Shown piece by piece: positions 51,307 to 59,619 of a stretch of 64,000 nucleotides of DNA. This DNA is from Kitasatospora sp. MAA4 (GTDB taxonomy: Bacteria; Actinomycetota; Actinomycetes; Streptomycetales; Streptomycetaceae): assembly GCF_029893355.1 (NCBI RefSeq), contig NZ_JARZAI010000008.1, positions 186,001 to 250,000 on the forward strand, read 5' to 3'. The notes below the pieces were generated by a model, which was not told where the DNA came from, did not search any database, and was given only the letters and a program-made list of their open reading frames with translations. Positions within the stretch are counted from its first letter, which is position 1; each line of letters begins with the position of its first letter. The position numbers were made by a program, and so were the translations under genes.

Positions 51307-52791
51307 TCAGAGGCTGCGGCGGGGGCGGGCGACGAGCATGACGCCGTTGTCGCTGATGCTGTCGGCGCCGGTGGCGAAGTGTTCGGCCAGCGGCGCGAGG
51401 AGAGCTGCGCGTAGCTGGTCGCGCTGGGCGTGGCCGGTATGCCAGAAGTCGGCGAGGGCGTCGGCGGCGGCCTCGGCCTTGGCGTGGGGGCCGGGCTCGG
51501 GGAAGGCGACGCGGACGGCGACCGGGTGCAGGGCGATGTCCTGGAAGCCGTGCTCGGCCAGGGTCCGGGCGGCCAGAGTCAGCAACTGGCCCTGGTGGTC
51601 GGGCTGTTCACCGGTGAGCGGGGCGCAGACGCGGTTCCACAGGTCGATGAGCTCGTTGTCGGGCGAGCCCTGGACGAGGACGACCTTGGCCTCGGGGTGG
51701 GCGGGATCCACGACGCGGGCCAGTTCGGCGACGGCCGCTTGCGGATCGTCGGCGTAGTGGAGCATCCAGGTGGCCACGGCCGCGTCCACCGAGGCGTCGG
51801 CCAGCGGGAGTTGTTCGGCGCATCCGGGCAGGACGGTGACGCCGTCGGTGCACAGCGCCTGCATGCTCTCGACGCGGGCGGCGTGCGGCTCGATGGTCGT
51901 GCAGGCCCCCAGGCGGCGGGTGATGGCGCGCACGACCGCGCCGCTGCCGCCGCCGACGTCGACCACGCGCTCGTTGCGGGCCAGGGCTTCGACCACCGGG
52001 TCGATGTCCTCGCGTTCGAAGCGGGCCTCGACGGCGAGCCAGCCGTGCTGGGTGAGCTCGTGCGGGCCGCGGTACTCCTCGGGGTGCGGATAAGGGGCGG
52101 CCAGGGCGTGGGCGGGGACGGTGGGTCCGCCGGGCTTTCGGGCGTGGACGAAGAAGTGCTCCTCGGCGCCCATGCCGGGGAAGTCGGGGTGGAAGACGCT
52201 CAGTTGGTGGTGCAGGATCTCGAGTCCGGCCGCGCGCAGGCGTTCCAGGTAGACCTCGACCGGGTAGCTGGTGGCGGTGAGCCGGTGGCCCATCCAGGTC
52301 ATGGGGTGGTTCTCGGCGTCGAACGGGACGGTGGCGAAGACGAAGTAGCCGCCGGGGGCCAGCCAGTCGGCGATCCGTTCCAGCGTGCGGTCGAGGTCGG
52401 CGCGGGACATCTGCAGGAGCGGGAAGAACGCGCAGACCGCGTCCCAACTCCCCTTCGGGTAGCCAGCGGTGCGTACGTCGGCCTGCTCGAAGCGGGCGGC
52501 GGGCACCTGGCTGCGGGCGAGGTCCACCATGGTCGCGGAGACGTCGATGCCCGTCACCAGGTGGCCGGCGCGGGCGAGCAGGTCGGCGGTGGGGCGGCCG
52601 GTGCCCGAGCCGATGTCCAGCACCTTCGCCCGGGCGGGCAGCCGGGCGATCAGCCAGTCGATGGCGGCGCGCTGTGCGGGCAGGTGGACGTAGGTCTGTT
52701 CGTACGTCAGGCCGAGGGCGTCGAACGGGCGGGCGGCGAGTTCGGCGGAATCCGGGCACGCCGAGGGAGCGAGGGTCGCTTCAGGGGTCAT
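51307..52791 (-). CDS. Two-domain (tandem) SAM methyltransferase
   Basis: A 494-residue protein with two complete class I methyltransferase domains. Domain 1 has KVLDIGSGTGRPTADLLARA and VTGIDVSATMVDLARS (near residues 55-95). Domain 2 has ERVVDVGGGSGAVVRAITRR and LPLADASVDAAVATWMLHYA (near 270-350). Both keep the glycine-rich SAM loop, so both could be active, perhaps for consecutive methylations. Expressed with the methyltransferase and P450 downstream. Confidence 0.88.
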   Translation of the reverse strand: MTPEATLAPSACPDSAELAARPFDALGLTYEQTYVHLPAQRAAIDWLIARLPARAKVLDIGSGTGRPTADLLARAGHLVTGIDVSATMVDLARSQVPAARFEQADVRTAGYPKGSWDAVCAFFPLLQMSRADLDRTLERIADWLAPGGYFVFATVPFDAENHPMTWMGHRLTATSYPVEVYLERLRAAGLEILHHQLSVFHPDFPGMGAEEHFFVHARKPGGPTVPAHALAAPYPHPEEYRGPHELTQHGWLAVEARFEREDIDPVVEALARNERVVDVGGGSGAVVRAITRRLGACTTIEPHAARVESMQALCTDGVTVLPGCAEQLPLADASVDAAVATWMLHYADDPQAAVAELARVVDPAHPEAKVVLVQGSPDNELIDLWNRVCAPLTGEQPDHQGQLLTLAARTLAEHGFQDIALHPVAVRVAFPEPGPHAKAEAAADALADFWHTGHAQRDQLRAALLAPLAEHFATGADSISDNGVMLVARPRRSL

Positions 52792-52914
52792 CGCGAGCGG
52801 TCCATTTCCATGGTCAACAACACGTCGCCACGGACACTACACTGCGGAGTCGACTTCTCACGCACCGTGCATATCGGTGTGATTTTCCATGCCCAGACCC
52901 AGGAGCCCGCACCC

Positions 52915-53715
52915 GTGACCAGCACTGTCGAGCCAGCCGCCAGCACCGTCGAGAGCAGCCATGCCGCGTACTTCCGCTTCCGCGACGAGCTCCTCGGTCC
53001 CTCCCGCAACCGGGTCCTGACCGGCGCCGAACTCTGCGAGGCGGGCCGGCTCATCTACGGCCGACCCGAGGGCCTGTCCCTCTACGGCATCCCCGCCCCC
53101 GACATGGAAGCCAAGGGCCTGCGCCTGCTGGGCCGCACCACCATCGAGTGTTCCATCGACGCATATTCGGCCGCCGTCGCCGACGCCCTCGCCGACCTGC
53201 GCAGCGGGCCGCTGCCGACTCAGGGCGGCATGATCGTCGACCTGTTCTGCGGCTCCGGCAACTTCGGCTTCCACCTCGGGCAGCGCCTCGGGCTGCCGGT
53301 CCTCGCCTCCGAACTCGACCCGGACGTGTACCAGGCCACCCGCCACAACCTGGACAGAATCGGTTCTGCCATCGACCTGCGGTTGACCGACTACCGCATG
53401 CTCCTCGCGTCCCTCACCCCGCGCGGGCCTCACGACACCTACGTGGTCGAACCCCCGTGGGGCTCGGCGTTCACCGCCGCCGGCCTCGACCTCGAGGCCA
53501 CCTCACCCCCGGTGCCCGCCATCCTCGACGACATCCGCCGCCACCGCGCGGGCCTGCCCTGCCTCGTCGCCATCAAGACCAACGACCAGATCGCCGGCGA
53601 CTCGCTCACCACCTCCTTCCGCGATGCGATCCACCTGCGGACCATCACCCCCGAACCGACCCTCCCCTACGGCGCCAACATGGACTTCCACCTCTACCGG
53701 CTCCCTGGAAACTGA
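52915..53715 (+). CDS. TGS1-like / N-methyltransferase-fold protein
   Basis: A 266-residue methyltransferase of a different type. The SAM loop is MIVDLFCGSGNFGFHLGQRL, and motif IV is YVVEPPWGSAFTAAG, a P-P-W as in RNA cap guanine-N2 (TGS1-like, PF09445) and amino-group methyltransferases rather than O-methyltransferases. The intervening RLTDYRMLLASL is also TGS1-like. The start is a GTG at 52915 with AGGAG nine bases upstream; an open frame extends to 52811. It is divergent from the two-domain methyltransferase. Substrate unknown; base or amine methylation inferred. Confidence 0.75.
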   Translation: MTSTVEPAASTVESSHAAYFRFRDELLGPSRNRVLTGAELCEAGRLIYGRPEGLSLYGIPAPDMEAKGLRLLGRTTIECSIDAYSAAVADALADLRSGPLPTQGGMIVDLFCGSGNFGFHLGQRLGLPVLASELDPDVYQATRHNLDRIGSAIDLRLTDYRMLLASLTPRGPHDTYVVEPPWGSAFTAAGLDLEATSPPVPAILDDIRRHRAGLPCLVAIKTNDQIAGDSLTTSFRDAIHLRTITPEPTLPYGANMDFHLYRLPGN

Positions 53716-53756
53716 CCGGCCCACAGCACGTACCGCCCAAAAAGCGCCGTCACTCG

Positions 53757-53800
53757 ACGAAGCCCCTGTACGGCTCTCCATGGCTCTGCAGGGGCTTCGT
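53757..53800 (+). terminator. Terminator after TGS1-like gene
   Basis: ACGAAGCCCCTG (53757-53768) and CAGGGGCTTCGT (53789-53800) form a 12-bp stem with a 20-base loop. Confidence 0.75.
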
Positions 53801-53978
53801 GCATCGGCGACTCCCTCTCCCCGGACGTCAACCGCACCGCGAGCCGCCTCTCGCTGCTCTCCACTACCGCTTCCGTCTGACGGCGCGTCGGGACATGATG
53901 GACCCTCATGGGGGTTGAGGGGCAGATGGGGTGGGGCACCCGTGGCCCCGAGGGCATCAAGAACAGGAAGGCCCGGAT

Positions 53979-54665
53979 ATGCACATCCAAGGCGGTGCAG
54001 TGTCTCAGATTCTGCGATCGCGAGCCGCGTTGAGGACGGTGTCCATACTCACCGGGTGCATCGCCGGCTTAGCAGTGTTCACCGTTGCCCAGACGCACGG
54101 ATGTGTCCTGTACGGCATTGCGGGCGGAGTCGCCGGAATGGCCGCCGTCCTGGCGTACGAGTTCTATGTTCGCGCGGGCCGGCTGACCGAGGTGAAGATC
54201 ACCGTTCCCCAGCTCAGCGAACTGACCTTCGTGGTCAACAACGATGCCCGGCAGGTCGCCTGGCAGCTTTTCATCGAAACGGTGACGCGGACGTCCACCC
54301 AGTCACTGCGTGACGGTGAAGGAATAATTCGCGAGGCGCTCACCTCGCTCTATGGACTCTTCAGCACGACTCGCGAGGTACTGAAGTCCAGTCGGCCCTC
54401 CGTTCCGGCCGCCGGCGGTCTGACGGTGGAGAACCTCGCGATCAACATGCTCAACAAGGAACTCCGCCCGTTCCTTTCGAGGTGGCATCCGCTCCTCAAG
54501 GAGTTTGAGGATCTGCACCCCGGCAGGCCTGATGCGGAGTGGTCGAGCAGCGGGGTCTGCCGTGAGGAACTCCGGGCACTGCAAGCCCGCATGCACAGTT
54601 ATGCACTGGGCTTCGCCAAGCTGGCAGGAGTGCCGGACGCTGCCGCAATGATCGCGCAGCAGTAG
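53979..54665 (+). CDS. Helical membrane protein, partner of the TIR protein
   Basis: A 228-residue protein with two adjacent membrane helices (VSILTGCIAGLAVFTVAQ and LYGIAGGVAGMAAVLAYEFY, residues about 21-63) and a cytoplasmic helical domain (PQLSELTFVVNNDARQVAWQ, GIIREALTSLYGLFSTTREV, MLNKELRPFLSRWHPLLKEF). I take it as an uncharacterised actinobacterial family with the conserved L-R-P-F-L-S-R-W-H-P block. A TTA codon encodes Leu31. GGAAGG lies seven bases before the ATG. The TIR gene starts two bases after its stop codon, so the two are one unit. A sensor or anchor role is inferred. Confidence 0.78.
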   Translation: MHIQGGAVSQILRSRAALRTVSILTGCIAGLAVFTVAQTHGCVLYGIAGGVAGMAAVLAYEFYVRAGRLTEVKITVPQLSELTFVVNNDARQVAWQLFIETVTRTSTQSLRDGEGIIREALTSLYGLFSTTREVLKSSRPSVPAAGGLTVENLAINMLNKELRPFLSRWHPLLKEFEDLHPGRPDAEWSSSGVCREELRALQARMHSYALGFAKLAGVPDAAAMIAQQ

Positions 54666-54666
54666 G

Positions 54667-57405
54667 GTGCGAAAAGGACGCAGCGCAGAACGCGGAAGCA
54701 ACCGGATCGACGTATTCGTCTCCTACAGCAGGGCGGTCGACTCCCGGCTCGCTCCGGCAATTCAGCGTGGTCTTTCGCGGCTCGCCAAGAAGTGGTACAA
54801 GAGACCCGTGCTGCACATATTCCGGGATCAGACGGACCTGTCCGCGTCCGGTTCCCTCGGCAGTTCGATCGAGCAGGCGTTGGCCGACGCACGGTTCTTC
54901 GTGCTGCTGGCGTCACCGGCCGCCGCGGAGTCGAAATGGGTGCGCAAGGAGATCGAATTCTGGCAGCGCACCAAGGGAAACGACACGTTCGTCATCGCGC
55001 TGACCGACGGGACGATCCGCTGGGATGACGAGCAGGGCGACTTCGACTGGGAGTTAACCGACGCGTTACCCAGAAGCCTGTCCGGATACTTCGACGCGGA
55101 ACCGCTCTGGCAGGACTTCACCTGGTCCCGCGACGTTCCCCATCTGTCGCTGCGGCACAGCGAGTTCCGCAGCGCGATCGCGACGATGGCGGCTCCGGTG
55201 CACGGCCGCTCGAAACGCGAACTCGACAACGAGGACGTCAAAGCACATCGGATGCTGGTGGCCACCGGCGCGTTGGTCATGTCGGCGATCTTCCTCTTGA
55301 CGATCAGCTTTGGAGGCGAGTACCTGCTGGCCAACGCCGAGAAGAACAGGGCGATCAGCAACGCCAGCGATGCCACCGCGTTGAGCTTGATCGCGCGGGC
55401 ACAGACCCAACTGGCCGACCTCGAGACCGGTGACGACGTTCGCGCCTATCAATGGCTGATGGCCGCGCAGTCGCTGGCCGTGTCATCCGATGTGAAGGGC
55501 GCCGCATACAACGCCGCGCTCGGCGCCGTTTACGCCCGTCCGAATCTCCTGAGCGTCGTCGAACCCGCCCCGCACGTTGAGGCCGGCCTCACCGTCCTGA
55601 CCACTGACGGTCTGCGCGCCGTATCTGCGAACAAGGGGGGACTTCAGCTGTGGAACACCCAGACCGGGCAGTTTTCCGGACCCGCGCTGGAGCACCCGGC
55701 GACCAGCGACTCCTCCGTTGCCGCCATCGCGTTCACTCCTGACGGAAGTCGCGTCGCCGCCGCGTACGCTACGCACATCGTGGAATGGGATACCGCCTCC
55801 GGGAAGAAGACCGCCGAGTTCGCCACGGACAGCATCATCACCCAATCCATGGCGCTCAGTCCGGACGGGAACACCGTCGCACTGGTCGGCGGGGGAGGAC
55901 TGCGTCTCTGGGACGTCCGTACCGGAAAATCGATCGGTGCACCCGTCATTTCCGCAGCAGGGCATGTCGCCTTCAGTCCTGACGGCCGAAGGGTGGCCTT
56001 TGACAGCGCCGATGACGGCGGATCGGCTGTCCGTGTTCGCAGCCTCGGCGCTGACGGCATCGACGAGATCCGCATTCCCTATCCGACCGCCAACATCGCC
56101 AGCATCGCTTTCAGTCCGAATGGACGCAGCCTCGCCGTCGGCACCGACGACGGCAGCCTGCAGCTGTGGGATCCGGCCTCCGGGAAATCCGAGGGCCCGG
56201 TGATGTCCGGTCATCGAGGCCGCATCGAGGACATCGCCTTCAGCCCCGACAGCACTCGCCTGGCCACCGCCGGTCAGGACAAGACCATCCGCGAGTGGGA
56301 CGCGGCGAGCGGGACGGCGATCGGCTACCCGTTGACCGGCCACGCCGACGTCGTCAACTACGTCCGGTTCACCTCGGACGGAAAGAACCTGATCTCACTC
56401 AGCACGGACGCCACCGAGCGCCGGTGGGACGCCATGACCGGCTTCGCCGCGGCCGGGCCTGTGATGGCGGTCGACCCGCGTGGCACTGACGTGGTTGTGA
56501 GCAGCCCCTCCGGTGTGCACCTGTGGAACGACGAGACCGGCACCGAAGCCGCGACCCTGCTAGTCCCCGCGGGTGCCGAGGTCATCAGCTATGTGCCGGG
56601 CGGCACATCGATGCTGCTCACGGACGGTGCCGGTGGACTTCTCCGGTGGGACGGAACCACCGCCCGCCCACTGAAACTCGATCCATCCATCAGCTCGGTC
56701 ACGAGCGCGGCCTTCATGCCCTCCGGCAAGGAGATCGTGATCGGATCCGAGTCCGGGAAGCTGGTTTTCGAGGATCTCGATGCGAGCCTCACGGGCAAAC
56801 CCGGGGCGTCGATCGACATCGGCTGCGCCGCCCAGGACATCGTCGTCAGCCGCGACGGCAAGCGCGTCGTGTACAGCTGCGGCAACAAAGTCGGCATCGC
56901 CGAGGCGAACGCCAGATCACTTCCCGTCTACACCGCGCCGAGCAACGTCACTGCCATGGCCCTGAGTCCGGACGGCCACACCTTGATCCACGGGACCGAC
57001 GACGGCGTGGTCTGGCGGCTGGAGGATGGCAGCAAATCCTTCGACTCGGTCGGCGTACACCGCGGCAGAGTGACGGCCGTCGCCTACAGTCCCGACAACT
57101 GGTGGTACGCCTCCGCCGGTTCGGACGGCGCCGTCGTCATCTACCCGGCCGGCGCCACACTGATCTCCGCCCGGATCCCCGCCTACACCGATCCCGTCGT
57201 GGCCCTGGCCTTCACCCCCGACGGCGGCCACCTCATCTCCCTTGGCAGCACCGACAGTTCCGCGCATATCTGGCACGTCTTTCCGAACCCCGTGCAGGAA
57301 CTCTGCGACCGGGTGTCCTTCAACATGTCCACCGACGACTGGAAGAAGTGGGTCTCGGACGTGATCGGCTACCGGGACCAGTGCAAGGGCAAGCCGCGCG
57401 CATAG
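54667..57405 (+). CDS. TIR-TM-WD40 protein
   Basis: A 912-residue protein. Residues about 13-135 are a TIR domain: RIDVFVSYSRAVDSRLAPAI, HIFRDQTDLSASGSLGSSIE, ARFFVLLASPAAAESKWVRK and E; Glu95 in W-V-R-K-E matches the NADase glutamate of SARM1-like TIR enzymes. A membrane helix lies at about 197-222 (LVATGALVMSAIFLLTISFG), then a helical linker, then WD40-type blades from about 300 to 890 (SIAFSPNGRSLAVGTDDGSL, IAFSPDSTRLATAGQDKTIR). Two TTA codons (55054, 55066) encode Leu130 and Leu134. The start GTG follows the upstream stop by one base. A conflict or signalling NADase is inferred. Confidence 0.87.
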   Translation: MRKGRSAERGSNRIDVFVSYSRAVDSRLAPAIQRGLSRLAKKWYKRPVLHIFRDQTDLSASGSLGSSIEQALADARFFVLLASPAAAESKWVRKEIEFWQRTKGNDTFVIALTDGTIRWDDEQGDFDWELTDALPRSLSGYFDAEPLWQDFTWSRDVPHLSLRHSEFRSAIATMAAPVHGRSKRELDNEDVKAHRMLVATGALVMSAIFLLTISFGGEYLLANAEKNRAISNASDATALSLIARAQTQLADLETGDDVRAYQWLMAAQSLAVSSDVKGAAYNAALGAVYARPNLLSVVEPAPHVEAGLTVLTTDGLRAVSANKGGLQLWNTQTGQFSGPALEHPATSDSSVAAIAFTPDGSRVAAAYATHIVEWDTASGKKTAEFATDSIITQSMALSPDGNTVALVGGGGLRLWDVRTGKSIGAPVISAAGHVAFSPDGRRVAFDSADDGGSAVRVRSLGADGIDEIRIPYPTANIASIAFSPNGRSLAVGTDDGSLQLWDPASGKSEGPVMSGHRGRIEDIAFSPDSTRLATAGQDKTIREWDAASGTAIGYPLTGHADVVNYVRFTSDGKNLISLSTDATERRWDAMTGFAAAGPVMAVDPRGTDVVVSSPSGVHLWNDETGTEAATLLVPAGAEVISYVPGGTSMLLTDGAGGLLRWDGTTARPLKLDPSISSVTSAAFMPSGKEIVIGSESGKLVFEDLDASLTGKPGASIDIGCAAQDIVVSRDGKRVVYSCGNKVGIAEANARSLPVYTAPSNVTAMALSPDGHTLIHGTDDGVVWRLEDGSKSFDSVGVHRGRVTAVAYSPDNWWYASAGSDGAVVIYPAGATLISARIPAYTDPVVALAFTPDGGHLISLGSTDSSAHIWHVFPNPVQELCDRVSFNMSTDDWKKWVSDVIGYRDQCKGKPRA

Positions 57406-57488
57406 AACACCGCTGGGAGCGGCCCCGCACTGGTCGTCCAGGTGTTAATCGGTTGATGGCGCAGGGGAGTTGGGCGGACACTGGCGCG

Positions 57489-58217
57489 ATGTTCTCTGAT
57501 GTTGACGCTGCCGCGCTGTACGACGTCCTCAACCCCTGGGATCCGGACGGCTGGGACGGGGACCGCTTCTACGACGAACTGGTGCGGGGCGCGGACTCGG
57601 TGCTGGACGTCGGGTGCGGGACGGGCGCCATGCTGCACTGGGCGCGTGAGCACGGGCACGGCGGCCGGCTCGTCGGGCTGGACCCGGATGTCGCCTCGCT
57701 GGACCGGGCTCGGCGGCGGGGGGACATCGAGTGGGTCGAGGGCAGGGCGGTGGACGCGCCGGGCGGCGCCGGGTTCGCGCTGGCGACGATGACCGGGCAC
57801 GCGTTCCAGTGCCTGGTCACCGATGAGGAGTTGCGCGCCTCGCTGCCGGCGGTCCGGGCCGCGCTGCGTCCGGGCGGCCGGTTCGCGTTCGAGACGCGCC
57901 ACCCCCAGGCGCGGGCCTGGGAGCAGTGGAACCCCTCGAACGCGGGGGACGTCGACGCGGGCGGCCGCGCCCTGCGCGTCTGGCACGAGGTCGAGTCCGT
58001 CCTGGACGGCGTGGTCACCTTCCGCGAGACCACGGCCGAGCCCGACGGGACGGTGCTCCGCGTCGACCGCGACAGCCTGCGGTTCCTGGACGTCGCGGCG
58101 CTCGACGGGTTCCTCGCCGAGGCGGGTTTCGAGGTCGAGGCGCGGTACGGCGACTGGAATCGGGGGCCGATCACCGCTACGAGTCGCGAGATCGTCACGA
58201 TCGCCCGCCGGAGGTAG
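57489..58217 (+). CDS. Class I SAM-dependent methyltransferase
   Basis: A 242-residue methyltransferase starting MFSDVDAAALYDVLNPWDPD, an opening shared by many Streptomyces small methyltransferases. Motif I is SVLDVGCGTGAMLHWAREHG, then LVGLDPDVASLDRARR and AGFALATMTGHAFQCLVTDE. The start at 57489 is preferred over the in-frame ATG at 57456. The gene lies between the TIR unit and a carbonic anhydrase gene, with no sign of coupling to either. Substrate unknown. Confidence 0.85.
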   Translation: MFSDVDAAALYDVLNPWDPDGWDGDRFYDELVRGADSVLDVGCGTGAMLHWAREHGHGGRLVGLDPDVASLDRARRRGDIEWVEGRAVDAPGGAGFALATMTGHAFQCLVTDEELRASLPAVRAALRPGGRFAFETRHPQARAWEQWNPSNAGDVDAGGRALRVWHEVESVLDGVVTFRETTAEPDGTVLRVDRDSLRFLDVAALDGFLAEAGFEVEARYGDWNRGPITATSREIVTIARRR

Positions 58218-58359
58218 CGAGCCCGGGGGCCGATCGGGTGATCCGCAGCCGCCGGGCGGGGGCGGGCGCGGTGTGGCGAGGCGGGTTCGGCGGGTCGGCG
58301 TCCAGACTCGGGGTCGGGGCGGCAAGAGGAACTGACCACCAGGAAGGCCGAGATCACCG

Positions 58360-59106
58360 ATGCATGACTCACCACCTGACAGCGGCTCGGCCACCCGGCG
58401 CCGCTTCCTCGTCGGCGGCGCCGGCGCACTGGCCGCAGCCCCGCTCCTCGGTACCGCCCGGGCGTTCGCCCAGCCCCGCAGCATCGCTGATCCGTCGCAG
58501 CCGCTGGTGCCGGACGCGAACACGCCGGGGCCGGACGAGGCGCTGCGGTGGCTGGTCGAGGGCAACGAGCGCTGGGTGGCCGGCGAACTCCTGCATCCGC
58601 ACCAGACCGTGGCCCGCCGCCTGGCCGTGGCCGCGGGACAGCACCCGCTGGCGACCGTCTTCTCGTGCATCGACTCCCGGGTGCCACCCGAGATCGTCTT
58701 CGACCGCGGGGTCGGGGACCTGTTCGTCGTGCGAACCGCGGCCCAGACCAACGACGACCTGATCCAGGGCGCGGTCGAGTACGGCGCCGAGGAGGCCGTG
58801 ACCCCGCTGGTCGTGGTGATGGGCCACCAGCGCTGCGGCGCCGTCACGTTCGCGGTGGACGCCCTCAACAACGGCACCGAAGTGCCGGCTCACCTGGTCG
58901 CGGTCGTCGAAGCCCTCAGGCCCGCCTACGAGGCGGCCAAGCCCCTCCCCGGCGACCAGGTCGACAACACCGTCCGCGCCCAGACCCGCCTCACCGCCGA
59001 CCAGCTCCGCGAGGACCCGCTGCTCGCCCCCCTCGTCGCCGAGCACCGCATCCAAGTGCTGGGCGCCTACTACTCCCTGGACACCGGCTGCGTGGAGTTC
59101 ATGTAG
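58360..59106 (+). CDS. Tat-exported beta-type carbonic anhydrase
   Basis: A 248-residue precursor. The Tat signal is SATRRRFLVGGAGALAAAPL with an A-x-A site (ARAFAQ) near residue 38. The zinc site of beta-carbonic anhydrases is intact: ATVFSCIDSRVPPEIVFDRG (Cys and the Asp-Arg dyad) and VVVMGHQRCGAVTFAV (His-x2-Cys). It hydrates CO2 outside the membrane, which is less usual because most bacterial beta enzymes are cytoplasmic. GGAAGG precedes the ATG by about 16 bases. Confidence 0.9.
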   Translation: MHDSPPDSGSATRRRFLVGGAGALAAAPLLGTARAFAQPRSIADPSQPLVPDANTPGPDEALRWLVEGNERWVAGELLHPHQTVARRLAVAAGQHPLATVFSCIDSRVPPEIVFDRGVGDLFVVRTAAQTNDDLIQGAVEYGAEEAVTPLVVVMGHQRCGAVTFAVDALNNGTEVPAHLVAVVEALRPAYEAAKPLPGDQVDNTVRAQTRLTADQLREDPLLAPLVAEHRIQVLGAYYSLDTGCVEFM

Positions 59107-59182
59107 GGCCTTTCTATCGGTGTCGGTTGCTCTGGCAGGTCGTTTGACGTGCGGCTTTGCCGGTTCTCCGGTGTGTGACAAG

Positions 59183-59248
59183 TGTCGCGCAAGGGCTGGT
59201 GCGCGACAGTTCAGAGCAGTTTTCGGCGGGGTGAAGCTTCACCCCGCC
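59183..59248. promoter_or_regulatory. Two dyads in the gap before the NB-ARC unit
   Basis: TGTCGCGC (59183-59190) pairs with GCGCGACA (59201-59208). A perfect 24-bp palindrome, GGCGGGGTGAAG joined to CTTCACCCCGCC, lies at 59225-59248. They may end the carbonic anhydrase transcript or act as regulator sites. No other feature was seen between 59107 and 59388. Confidence 0.45.
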
Positions 59249-59388
59249 AGAACCTGACGCGCCGTAAGGACCGTGGAAGGACATGCCCCGAGCCTGCCAA
59301 GGACGTGAGCATTCGCGACATCGTCCCCAGGCGGCTGCCGTTCCCCCAACGGTGATGCAAGTCGGGTATCAGGACGTAGTGTTGGTTA

Positions 59389-59406
59389 TGCACCCGGCCG
59401 GGTGCA
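59389..59406. promoter_or_regulatory. 18-bp palindrome upstream of the miniprotein
   Basis: TGCACCCGGCCGGGTGCA is a perfect palindrome ending 24 bases before the GTG start of the miniprotein and just downstream of a possible -10 box TAGTGT (59377-59382). It is a candidate operator for the miniprotein/NB-ARC unit. Confidence 0.5.
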
Positions 59407-59430
59407 CCCTGGCGAGGGGGAGGGGTCAGC

Positions 59431-59577
59431 GTGTCGCGAGGCTGGAAGACTGCGATCGTGGTGGTTGCATCGGCGGGGATCGTCTCCACACCGTTGTTCT
59501 GGTTGCTGGACAAGCCGGACGATGCCACCGCGACCGGTCCTGGAAGCACTGCCAGTACCGGCGTCGACTACAGCTGA
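59431..59577 (+). CDS. 48-residue membrane miniprotein with A-x-A-T/G-S-x-A-x-T-G motif
   Basis: A short frame with a strong ribosome-binding site (GGGAGGGG, 59418-59425) and GTG start at 59431. It encodes VSRGWKTAIVVVASAGIVST, PLFWLLDKPD and DATATGPGSTASTGVDYS. Residues 8-26 form one membrane helix with a positive N-terminal flank. The outer or distal end (31-44) matches the repeated motif at the N-terminus of the NB-ARC protein encoded 42 bases downstream. The shared motif and spacing support it as a real gene and a partner. Function unknown. Confidence 0.7.
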   Translation: MSRGWKTAIVVVASAGIVSTPLFWLLDKPDDATATGPGSTASTGVDYS

Positions 59578-59619
59578 CCCGGCCCCAGGCAAATTCGCGA
59601 ACAAGGGAGCTCGTTTGCC

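Noticed and set aside
49118..53715. Terpene (methylisoborneol-type) biosynthetic cluster
   Set aside because: The methyltransferase resembles that family broadly, but no terpene synthase is present in the window.
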